Shown piece by piece: positions 1-7,073 of a DNA stretch of 19,169 nt. The DNA is taken from positions 1 through 19,169 of the forward strand of contig JBOIEE010000166.1 of NCBI GenBank assembly GCA_050740975.1, read 5' to 3'. A program made the position numbers and the translations under genes. The notes under the pieces are model-generated. The model ran no database searches. It saw only the letters and a program-made list of their open reading frames with translations, and had not been told where the DNA came from. The stretch's first letter is position 1. Each line of letters begins with the position of its first letter. This DNA is from JBOHHR01 sp050740975. GTDB lineage: Bacteria > Pseudomonadota > Gammaproteobacteria > JBOHHR01.

Positions 1-704
1 GTCCGAGAGCGATCGAAAAACGGCTGTTCTCGCTTCCCAGACAAAACCAGCGTTTGTGTGGGTCCGTAGTTGCGCTCGACATGGCGTCTGAGTGCCTTTA
101 GAAAGCGGTCTTCTTCACTGCACAGCAACACAATCGGCTGGGTTTTTAAGCGGCTCACGATAGCGACGTAGACGAGGAGCATCAGTACCGCAGCCGGGTA
201 GAGAACATAATATCGGGGCAGAAACACGCTGACTGCGGTCACGGCCAACAGCGGCTCAGACAAGCGCTGCGCATATCGGTAACCCAAGCGCAATTCGGAT
301 AAGGCGGGATCTGCGACAAAGCGGTGGACCCATATAGCAACAAGCATAAACAGCAGCGGGTAGTATTGGTATACGGGTTTGTCCAGGGCATAAGCCCTCT
401 GCCAATACTCTAGCCAAACGAGCAGGGTGCCGGTCAAAAAAATGTCAAGCTTGTGACGATGCTCTAGGACCGGGACGAAATGCACTACGGCGCCGATGAG
501 CATCGCGGCCGCCCCGAGGCTTAAGGGTAGCTCGCCGTTAAGCCGTGCAAGATCAACAGGCTTAAACCAAACGAAAAACGCGATAAGGGCGGAAGCTACG
601 CTGAACAGGGGCAAAGCAACGCGTGCGGGCTTCGGCAGAAGCTGCACGGGGGGCAAAGCCATTCTGCCCTGAGATAACAGCCATGCGATAAACTTTCTCG
701 CCAT
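1..704 (-). CDS. Partial multi-pass membrane protein, function unknown
   Basis: An open frame runs from an ATG at 704 to the left edge without a stop (about 234 codons; the C-terminus lies outside the window). The translation begins MARKFIAWLLSQGRMAL. It has about five or six hydrophobic stretches: near residues 30-48, 60-80, 88-102, 115-132 and a long double one near 155-185. These are followed by a charged, probably cytoplasmic tail containing IVLLCSEEDRFLKALRRH. The tail after the membrane block suggests an inner-membrane protein with a soluble C-terminal domain. I do not recognise the family. No strong ribosome binding site is visible before the ATG and no in-frame ATG was seen just upstream, so the start is the least certain part. 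The gene reads away from the repeat-rich region at 705-3577 and has no visible operon partner. Confidence 0.6.
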   Translation of the reverse strand, partial: MARKFIAWLLSQGRMALPPVQLLPKPARVALPLFSVASALIAFFVWFKPVDLARLNGELPLSLGAAAMLIGAVVHFVPVLEHRHKLDIFLTGTLLVWLEYWQRAYALDKPVYQYYPLLFMLVAIWVHRFVADPALSELRLGYRYAQRLSEPLLAVTAVSVFLPRYYVLYPAAVLMLLVYVAIVSRLKTQPIVLLCSEEDRFLKALRRHVERNYGPTQTLVLSGKREQPFFDRSR

Positions 705-772
705 GCTGGCGGAGTCTTTAGACCTACGGAAGTTGCCCGCTACGGGGCAACATGGGTCATGGTATCGGGTGG

Positions 773-941
773 CTAGGAGCCTGTCGGACTTAGGATGAAT
801 CTACTACGGCGGTGGGCAATCGGTCCATTTTTCCGATCATTTTCGTTAACTAGAACGCGCTATTCGCCTCAAATGATCGAAAAACTGTCCTCGATTCTCC
901 ACTCGCCTCGCTACGATCCCCTAAGTCCGACAGGCTCCTAG
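773..941. mobile_element. MITE-like palindromic element with 22-bp perfect terminal inverted repeats
   Basis: The left end, CTAGGAGCCTGTCGGACTTA (773-792, continuing GG to 794), is matched perfectly by its reverse complement at 920-941. The inner parts are also imperfectly complementary: the segment around 808-842 pairs with the one around 872-906, so nearly the whole 169 bp can fold into one long hairpin. There is no room for a transposase. The outermost CTAG on each side is itself a palindrome and could be part of the repeat or a 4-bp target duplication. Size, ends and lack of coding capacity fit a non-autonomous element mobilised in trans. Assignment to an IS family (IS5-like is possible from the CTAG) is inference only. 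The rest of 705-1000 holds nothing else I can recognise. Confidence 0.75.
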
Positions 942-999
942 TGCTCTGTCTATCTCAGCACGATTGCGACCAGACTTGACGGTGGGAGTCCTATCAAAG

Positions 1000-2922
1000 G
1001 TTTAAGCCCGACTTTGACAGTTGCTACGGACATGATCGCTATTTAAGCCGATAGATCAGTGCCTTAGGGGTGTTGGCGAAAACACCCATGTACGCATAAG
1101 GTTAAGCGATCTGAAGGAGCGGCGGGGGATTCTTTATTTTCAGGGATTTCAACTGCTTGAGTGCGTCCTGGGGTGGTTCAGTCACCTGCCAAACGGTCCC
1201 CTTAGGGCTCAACAATTGCGCGAGTTTGATCCGCTTCAAGTCATGGCGGATGTTGCGCCAGGTATCCGCGCAAGCGGCTTCCGCCATGCGCTCGAGCAAG
1301 AGGGCGAGCACGGTCAAGAACACATGGGCATGGATGCGATGCACGGCCCAGTGGAAGACCGGACGTAGACGCAGTCCGGTCTTGAGCGTACGCCAGGCCT
1401 CCTCCACCCGCTGCAGCTGTTTGTAACCGAGCGCCAGATCCTCGGCGGTGAGCGTATCATCATTGCTGTGTACGACGAACTTGCCGTCCAAGCGCTCAGC
1501 GGCTTTGACCTTCGCTTCGTCGATGACGAGCGCACCTTTGGCCGTGAGCTTGAGGTAGCGCCCGTAGCGGCGACTCGCCCGCAGCCCACACACCCGTTTG
1601 CTGTGCCCTTCGCACCTCGGATCGCGCAGCGTCTGGAGCTCGGCCTGAAGCTCGGCGAGCACGCGCGCGCGATGCTCCCCTTGACGTACTTCTTCTTGCG
1701 GGTTGTGGCAGAGGACATAACGCCGACGGCGCTCGCCCTCGCCGACGGTGACCTCTTTCACCCGTAAGTTTTCAGCAACCGCTTGATAGCGGCCGGGACG
1801 GCTCAAGACCGCCGCATCGATCTCCCCGCCCGGGTGGATGGGCCTACAGAGGATGTAGCGTCCTCCACTGCCGCTCAAGGCCTTGAGATTTTTCTCAGAG
1901 ACCATCCCCGCATCGCCCACAAACACACAGCGCCCGAGCTTCCAGCCCTTGAGATCCGCTTTGATCTTCTCCACCGTGGTGACGTCCACCGTATTACCGG
2001 GGAACACCCAGTGGCGCACCGGGAAACCATCGCGGGTGACCGCGAGCCCGATCACGATTTGGGGCGCGTCGTCGCGACCGTTTTTCGACTTCCCGCGCTG
2101 GCGCAAGGCACGGTAGGTCTTCGCACCCGCCGTGCGGCTGCCTTGCACTTCATCGGTTTCACCCCGGCCCTCATCCTCCTCGTCGATCTCAAAGTGCAGG
2201 GAGGTGGTGTCGTAGAAGAGGAGCTCCACATCGAGGTTCAAGAGATCGGCGAGGCGATAATAGATGGCCTGTTCAATGCGCTCCTTGTTCGCCTCCAAGA
2301 GATCCATCGCCCGATAGAGGTGATGCAGATCCAGCCCCTCAGTGCCTGCGATGCGTACCTCCTCGGCCAACCACTGTTCGTGGCAGGAAAGCTTAGAGGC
2401 AGGCGCACAGGCTCGATGGCGCCCGCTCCAGCGGGAAGTCAAGCTTGCGTGGGTCAAGCACCTCGCGCAGAACCTCCGCCATCCCCAGTCGCTGCCACAG
2501 CTGCTCAAGCACGTAGATATCGCCATAGGGCCAGGCATCGAGCAGGCACCAGGACGGGTCTTGCGCCACAATTTCTTCTGGAGAGCATCGCCGTAAGATG
2601 CTTCGCGCCAAGCGCCGCAGTCGCTCGGCCACCCCGGGATCGTCGGCACGTCCGCAGTTTTTGACGGGGTCCCAGACGCTCTCAGCGATCTGGAGGTGAG
2701 TGAGGTAGGAGCCGTCGGCCCGTTTTTGGCGGGTTTCGCGCAAATACATGTACGTCACTATACACGATGTACACTATACGCAAGGTCACACCACTATTCC
2801 ATGTACGTAGTCTTTTTCGTCATGGCCGCCGCCCTCAGACACTTAACCCCTTGATCGATAAGTCACCCCACGACCGCAGCGACTCTAAAATGTACGCGGA
2901 ACTGTCAAAGTTGGGCATAAGC
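1000..2922 (-). mobile_element. IS1634-like insertion sequence (inactivated)
   Basis: A transposase reading frame of the IS1634 type (1102-2758) is bracketed by near-identical inverted sequences. The left one is GCCCGACTTTGACAGTT at 1006-1022 and the right one is AACTGTCAAAGTTGGGC at 2900-2916. The match extends weakly outward on both sides (TTTAA at 1001-1005, ATAAGC at 2917-2922). The implied length of about 1.9 kb is usual for this family. The exact outer ends and the target duplication could not be fixed. A short hairpin (GGGTGTT / AACACCC, 1068-1087) lies between the left end and the transposase stop and may limit read-through. The right end sits only a few bases from the dyad repeat at 2925. 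Confidence 0.7.
1102..2758 (-). pseudogene. IS1634-family DDE transposase, frameshifted
   Basis: Two overlapping frames together give one transposase. The N-terminal part begins with an ATG at 2758 (MTYMYLRETRQKRADGSYL), a typical opening for this family, and reads to LDFPLERA. The rest, from RACAPASKLSCHEQW onward, is in another frame and runs to the stop at 1102. At the junction, only four bases (2416-2419) lie between the codons for ERA and RA. Relatives usually have about seven residues there, so a deletion of roughly 17 bp is the likely cause. The catalytic core is otherwise intact: first Asp in ELLFYDTTSLHFE, second Asp in CVFVGDAGMVSEKNL, and the Glu in RVEEAWRTLKTGLRLRPVFH. Without recoding no full-length enzyme is made, so the copy should be immobile unless helped in trans. 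Confidence 0.85.
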
Positions 2923-2924
2923 AA

Positions 2925-3027
2925 GGTAGGCTGGGTTGAGGAACGAAACCCAGCTACTCCGGTGGTGCGGAGTGTCAATGGGAATGAGGTGGGTTGCTGG
3001 GATTCGCCCAGCTCATCCCAGCCTACC
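2925..3027. repeat. Dyad intergenic repeat (GGTAGGCTGGG ... CCCAGCCTACC)
   Basis: Perfect 11-bp inverted arms at 2925-2935 and 3017-3027 enclose about 80 bp. A nested inner hairpin is formed by CTGGGTT (2931-2937) and AACCCAG (2947-2953). The GGTAGGCTGGGTT...AACCCAG pattern resembles the short 'GTAGG(T/C)TGGGTT' dyad repeats that I recall as common between genes in several beta- and gammaproteobacteria; that comparison is from memory. The repeat starts almost where the IS1634-like element ends, so the insertion may have targeted or split a repeat-rich spacer. Confidence 0.7.
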
Positions 3028-3061
3028 ACTGATCGTCATCTCGACTGTCCTCCGACAGGCA

Positions 3062-3319
3062 CTATCCGGGAAGGAACGTCTTGAGAATAAGCGCCAACAC
3101 CCCGCCGATCAACAGCCCTAGCATCTCATTTAATGAGCGTCAGTTCGCCCCGTAGGCCCTCAAGACGGGTTTCAATTTTCAGCTCCAACTCCTTAAGGTC
3201 GCGCTTGGTCGCGATCTCGAGTTCGCCCTGCGCGTCTCGGAAAGCTTCGGACATGGCTTTGGCCTGCGCGTCCGGCACGCCCGCGGCCTTTAGCTTCTCA
3301 ACGAATTTGAGGACACTTC
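3062..3319 (-). pseudogene. DUF1640-like coiled-coil protein with C-terminal membrane anchor, frameshifted and 5'-truncated
   Basis: Read leftward from about 3312, the frame encodes KFVEKLKAAGVPDAQAKAM, a coiled-coil stretch with ATKRDLKELELKIETRLEG, and then LRGELTLIK followed by TGA. Relatives normally continue with a Trp-Met and a single membrane helix. That helix is present just downstream in another frame (MLGLLIGGVLALILKTFLPG, stop at 3062-3064), so one extra base in AAATGAGATG, where TGG would be expected, broke the gene. The usual N-terminus (M...FDTL) is also missing: the homologous sequence stops where the hairpin array begins at about 3312. The only in-frame ATG further up (3359) lies inside that array and is probably spurious. 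Members of this family are small membrane-anchored coiled-coil proteins, often of unknown function in bacteria. Confidence 0.7.
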
Positions 3320-3520
3320 GAAAAATTCCGTCCGTGGAATTTTTCGCATCGCAAAGCAAAAATGCGATTTTTGCTTTGCTCCATTTCTCAAACAGTTACC
3401 TGTTCGAGAAATGAGCAGCATTTCCCTATGCTGCTGGGCACTTCGAATTAATCGAAGTGCCCTTGAGCGTGTCGAAGTAGCCATGCCTCGCGGCTCGTTT
3501 TCCGCAGCTAATCGCTGCGG
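3311..3520. repeat. Array of consecutive hairpins
   Basis: Six stem-loops follow each other, the first five almost without spacers: CGAAAAATTCC/GGAATTTTTCG (3319-3346), GCAAAGCAAAAA/TTTTTGCTTTGC (3351-3379), CATTTCTC/GAGAAATG extended inward with one mismatch (3382-3413), GCAGCAT/ATGCTGC (3415-3434), GGGCACTTCGA/TCGAAGTGCCC (3436-3462) and CCGCAGC/GCTGCGG (3502-3520). Loops are mostly 4-6 nt. The stems differ from each other in sequence. GG(A/G)CACTTCGA occurs at 3311 and 3436 and inverted at 3452, so 3311-3462 is also bounded by an 11-bp inverted repeat with one mismatch. It interrupts the coiled-coil pseudogene and lies downstream of the KMO gene. No protein is supported here. Confidence 0.75.
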
Positions 3521-3577
3521 CCTCACTGGAACGGCGGCGAAACCGGCGCCGGGGGTCCTTCGATCACACGATTGCTT

Positions 3578-4954
3578 TTACGGCTGCAAGCCACCGAGGA
3601 TGGTGAGCTTGTCCTCAATCAGCCGATCGGCGAGGCGGAGATCGACGTGCTCTATATCCTCCCGATCGGCTGCCAATTCATCGAGGATCGCTTCCTGTAT
3701 CTTGCCGCGCTCTTGCGCGATGGCGTAGGGGATGCGGTGAAACATCACCATGCTGTAGCGCGGGATGAAGCGCTCAGGGTGGCGTTGTTCTAAAATCTGT
3801 TCCAGTTGCTTTTTTAGGTGAAACTTCGGATCGCGTACGCTGGAGCGCATCTCGATGTAGTTTTCCAGAGCCATATCCGCGATCGCGTTGGTGTTCTCTA
3901 GGCGCAGCCGCTCGAACTCCGCGAACAGCTCCGCCCAACTGCGGTCCGTGTTTTCCAAACATCGATCAAGCACGCTGCAATCTTCAAAGGCGCAATTCAT
4001 GCCTTGGCCATGAAAAGGTACGATGGCGTGCGCCGCATCCCCGATGAGAAGCGCCTGGCCCCCGTGATGCCACCGCCGGCATCGGACGGCGCCGAGCAAG
4101 CCCAGCGGATGGCGCATGAAATCCTCTACCAGATCGGGCATCAAGGGGACCGCGTCCGGGAATTCTCGGCGAAACCAAGACTCGACTCGCTCGGGCCGAA
4201 TGAGCCGATCGAAGCCCGGCTCACCCTCAGTGGCAAGGAACAAGGTAGCGGTGAAGCTTTTATCGGGATTGGGAAGCGCGATCAGCATGTAGCCGCCGCG
4301 CGGCCAGATGTGCAAGGCGTGCGGCTCAAGTTGGAAATCACCGTCGGCTCTTGGTGGAACGCTAAGCTCTTTGTAGCCATGGTCCAAGACCTCGCTGACC
4401 ACCGCGAGCTCGGTGTACTGGCTCAAACAATCGCGCACCGCGGACCCCGCGCCATCGGCGCCGATCACTGGGCCGATAGCTACCCGCTCACGCGAGCCAT
4501 CATGCTCGGTGATAAAGCCCGCGAGCCCTTGCGCGAAATCTAAGTGCTCGAGCTTATAGCGAAAGTGGATGCTCACTTTACCCGTCGCCTCGGCCGCATC
4601 CAGCAAGGCGATGTTCAAGTGTCCCCGCGGCACGGAAAAAATGCACTCCCGATCCGGCTTACCGTAGGACTGAAACTGCAAGTGACCGCTTTGCTCATGC
4701 AGCATGCGGCCTCGCATGGGAATAGCGAAACGCTCAACGCTCTGGCAAAGCCCCACTTCGCGCAAGGCGTGCAGGCCGCGCTCAGCCAACGCCAGGTTGA
4801 TCGAGCGGCCAGCGGGGATAGGCTCACGCCGCATGTCCGGGCGGCTATCGAATAGATCAACCTCAAATCCCCGTCTGCCCAAATAGATCGCCAGCAGCGA
4901 TCCTGCGAGCCCCGCTCCGATGACGGTGAGTTTTCTGGTATCGCTTATGCGCAT
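3578..4954 (-). CDS. kmo: Kynurenine 3-monooxygenase
   Basis: FAD-dependent aromatic hydroxylase of 458 aa, the usual KMO length, converting L-kynurenine to 3-hydroxykynurenine with NADPH and O2. In order, the sequence shows the N-terminal dinucleotide fold GAGLAGSLLAIYLGRRG (first Gly at residue 13), the substrate-pocket Arg and Tyr near 83 and 97 (equivalent to R84 and Y98 of the Pseudomonas fluorescens enzyme), the DG motif VIGADGAGSAVR near 163-174, and the FAD-binding GDAAHAIVPFHGQGMNCAFED near 304-324. The C-terminal region with ENYIEMR supplies the second conserved Tyr. The start is the ATG at 4954: it gives the correct N-terminus, and the open frame extending further to 5188 overlaps kynureninase and is not used. 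The ATG overlaps the kynureninase stop by 10 nt, indicating translational coupling. It is the last gene of its operon, just before the hairpin array. Confidence 0.95.
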   Translation of the reverse strand: MRISDTRKLTVIGAGLAGSLLAIYLGRRGFEVDLFDSRPDMRREPIPAGRSINLALAERGLHALREVGLCQSVERFAIPMRGRMLHEQSGHLQFQSYGKPDRECIFSVPRGHLNIALLDAAEATGKVSIHFRYKLEHLDFAQGLAGFITEHDGSRERVAIGPVIGADGAGSAVRDCLSQYTELAVVSEVLDHGYKELSVPPRADGDFQLEPHALHIWPRGGYMLIALPNPDKSFTATLFLATEGEPGFDRLIRPERVESWFRREFPDAVPLMPDLVEDFMRHPLGLLGAVRCRRWHHGGQALLIGDAAHAIVPFHGQGMNCAFEDCSVLDRCLENTDRSWAELFAEFERLRLENTNAIADMALENYIEMRSSVRDPKFHLKKQLEQILEQRHPERFIPRYSMVMFHRIPYAIAQERGKIQEAILDELAADREDIEHVDLRLADRLIEDKLTILGGLQP

Positions 4955-6249
4955 CGATCCCGCACTACCTCCTTGAGGATCTCGACGAAGCGGTAGACTT
5001 CGATGAACCGATTGTAGAGCGGCACCGGTGCCACGCGAATGACATTGGGCGCCCGCCAATCGGCCACCACACCCCGTTCGCTGAGCGCGCGAAAGACGCC
5101 CCTGGCTGATTCGGGCTTTTTTTCTACCATCAGCGATAGCTGGCAGCCGCGCTGTGTTTCGGCGCTGGGGGTGATGATCCGCACCCACCCGGTAAGTTGC
5201 TCCTGGATGAGCTGAAGCAGAAAACCCGTGAGCGGCATGGACTTCTGCCGGAGCCGTTCCATACCGGCCGCCCGAAACATCTCGAGGCTCACCCGCAAGG
5301 GCGCTAGCGCCAGGATCGGCGGGTTGCTGAGCTGCCAGGCATCGGCACCGGGGCTGGGCACAAACTCAGGTCCCATGAGAAATCGGGTCTGCTGGTCGTG
5401 GCCCCACCATCCATGGAGGCGCTTGAGCTCCGCTCCGTGATGGCGCTGGTGGACAAAACAGCCTGCCACCGCCCCAGGGCCCGCGTTCAGGTATTTATAG
5501 CTACACCAGACGGCAAAATCGCAACCGACGGAGTGCAGATCGAGCGGCACATTACCCACCGAGTGCGCCAAATCGAAGCCAACCCTGCATCCCGCCGCTC
5601 GCCCGGCGCGGGTGATCGCCGCGAGATCCAGAACCTGGCCGGTGTAGTATTGCACTCCAGGCAGGAGGATAAGCGCGATAGTCTCCCCTTGGGCCGCGAT
5701 GAATTGCGCAATTTGCTCGTTGGATAAACAGTCTGAACCCTGCTGTGGAGCAAGCTCCATCAAGCATGCTTTGGGGTCTAAGCCGTGTAAGCGGATCTGG
5801 GACTCGACCGCGTAGCGGTCGGAAGGAAAAGCGTGTTTCTCGATCAGGATCTTGTTACGTGCCCGGGTGGGCCGGTAGAAGCTGATCAGCATCAGGTGCA
5901 AGTTCACCGTAAGCGAGTTCATGGCCACGACCTCGGGAGCTTGGGCGCCGACCAAATCCGCCAGTGGCTCGCGCACAAATTCATGATAAGGCATCCACGG
6001 GAATCGTCCGTGAAAATGGGCGTCCACCCCTAGCCTGGCCCAATCCTCCAGCTCGACATCGATGGCCGCATAAACGCCCTTCGGTTGCAGACCCAAAGAG
6101 TTACCGCAGAAATAGATGTGTTCATGACCGTCTTTTTGTTTAGGGATGTGAAACTGATCGCGAAAAGAGGCCAAGTGATCCGCGGCATCCTGAGCGCGGG
6201 CAAACTCTTGGCAATGATCCCAGTCCGGGATCGCTTCGAGATCCATCAT
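4945..6249 (-). CDS. kynU: Kynureninase
   Basis: PLP-dependent fold-type I hydrolase of 434 aa, splitting 3-hydroxykynurenine (or kynurenine) into 3-hydroxyanthranilate (or anthranilate) and alanine. Visible hallmarks are YFCGNSLGLQP near residues 46-56, FVREPLADLVGA, the PLP-contacting FDLAHSVGNVPLDLH (Asp 226), the Schiff-base lysine in WCSYKYLNAGPG (Lys 252), and HGWWGH. Because KMO lies immediately downstream and HAO is in the window, the physiological substrate is most likely 3-hydroxykynurenine. The frame opens with two consecutive ATG codons; the first overlaps the formamidase stop as ATGA (6246-6249). The gene overlaps kmo by 10 nt at its 3' end. Length and motifs are complete, so it should be functional. 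Confidence 0.95.
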   Translation of the reverse strand: MMDLEAIPDWDHCQEFARAQDAADHLASFRDQFHIPKQKDGHEHIYFCGNSLGLQPKGVYAAIDVELEDWARLGVDAHFHGRFPWMPYHEFVREPLADLVGAQAPEVVAMNSLTVNLHLMLISFYRPTRARNKILIEKHAFPSDRYAVESQIRLHGLDPKACLMELAPQQGSDCLSNEQIAQFIAAQGETIALILLPGVQYYTGQVLDLAAITRAGRAAGCRVGFDLAHSVGNVPLDLHSVGCDFAVWCSYKYLNAGPGAVAGCFVHQRHHGAELKRLHGWWGHDQQTRFLMGPEFVPSPGADAWQLSNPPILALAPLRVSLEMFRAAGMERLRQKSMPLTGFLLQLIQEQLTGWVRIITPSAETQRGCQLSLMVEKKPESARGVFRALSERGVVADWRAPNVIRVAPVPLYNRFIEVYRFVEILKEVVRDRCA

Positions 6250-7073
6250 GGAACAGTACGCAGCGGATAAAGGATGGGGCGGCTGGGAGCCGCCTCGATG
6301 GCGAAGGGGGCGATATGCAGGTCCAGTAAATACAGACCGTCGGCGATGTCATCGGGAACGTAGATCATCTCCGTGATGCTGCGCTTGGGCAGCTCCTCGG
6401 TGGGCGCTGTTCGACTGCCTTGTTCGATCCCCCAGAACATACGGTGGACCCAGAGCTTGCCGTTGTCCTGGGCGCGGTCCACGGAAGGGGTATCGATCAA
6501 CAAATGGGCGATGGACAGCTCCAGCACGCGTTCCATGGCCTCGATCGAGAGAAACGGGTGACCGCTTGCCCCTCGATAATGCCGCCAGAGTTTGTCTGGG
6601 CCATTGGGCAAGGTGCGCACCACGAGCGCCTGCGCAGGGGGGCTTTTGGCGAGCGGTTTCAGCGCAAGGTCCAGCGCCTGGCGCGTGATGAGCGGCTCAT
6701 CGGGATCGAGAGGGACGCTATAGCTGTCGTCGCTATGTTCAGCCGAGTCCGGATGCACGGAAACCACTAGAGCCAGACACGGCGTGGGCGAGACCGTATC
6801 GAGCACCGACATCGGCTGATCCAGAACGTGGCCGGCGCATTCGGTGTGGGTTCCATTGCAGTGGGGGGTGATGGTCAGGGTCTCGACGTTGCAACTGCCG
6901 CCGCGGCGCGTGTCCCCGACAAAACCGCCAAAGTCGAGGGCACGAGCTTTCGCCATATCGGCTTCAAAAAAATTGGGCTGCCGGCCACTAAACTCGACCG
7001 GGATCCCGATCGGCATAGGCCGGTTGAAGTCCGCCTCGTAAGCCGTAGCGTCGAGCGAAAAGCGAAACCTCAT
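6246..7073 (-). CDS. Cyclase-family kynurenine formamidase (arylformamidase)
   Basis: Hydrolyses N-formylkynurenine to kynurenine and formate; 275 aa from the chosen start. The protein belongs to the metal-dependent cyclase family (PF04199 type). The signature appears as HCNGTHTECAGH (residues 71-82), a variant of the HxGTHxDxxxH motif with Glu in place of the usual Asp. Other family features are SIEAMERVLELSIAHLLIDTPSVDR and the C-terminal LYLLDLHIAPFAIEAAPSRPILYPL. An upstream in-frame start at 7115 exists, but the ATG at 7073 gives the 4-nt ATGA overlap with the preceding decarboxylase gene, matching the next junction, so I prefer it. Substrate assignment rests mainly on the operon context (ACMSD before it, kynureninase and KMO after it), since cyclase-family members act on varied substrates. 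It differs from classical KynB in length and motif. Confidence 0.85.
   Translation of the reverse strand: MRFRFSLDATAYEADFNRPMPIGIPVEFSGRQPNFFEADMAKARALDFGGFVGDTRRGGSCNVETLTITPHCNGTHTECAGHVLDQPMSVLDTVSPTPCLALVVSVHPDSAEHSDDSYSVPLDPDEPLITRQALDLALKPLAKSPPAQALVVRTLPNGPDKLWRHYRGASGHPFLSIEAMERVLELSIAHLLIDTPSVDRAQDNGKLWVHRMFWGIEQGSRTAPTEELPKRSITEMIYVPDDIADGLYLLDLHIAPFAIEAAPSRPILYPLRTVP

Noticed and set aside
1783..2664. Long plus-strand open frame of 293 codons
   Set aside because: It lies antisense to the IS1634 transposase, which has a clear family identity. The plus-strand translation has no recognisable motif and is a shadow of GC-rich codons.
3319..3520. Hairpin array as a CRISPR array
   Set aside because: The stems differ from each other, there is no constant repeat with uniform spacers, and no cas genes are nearby.
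3290..3526. Minus-strand ORF of 78 codons through the hairpin array
   Set aside because: It merely reads through palindromic sequence in a frame different from the coiled-coil gene. It has no family features.
4955..5188. 78-codon N-terminal extension of KMO
   Set aside because: It lies entirely within kynureninase and precedes the canonical FAD-binding N-terminus. The ATG at 4954 overlaps the kynureninase stop as expected.
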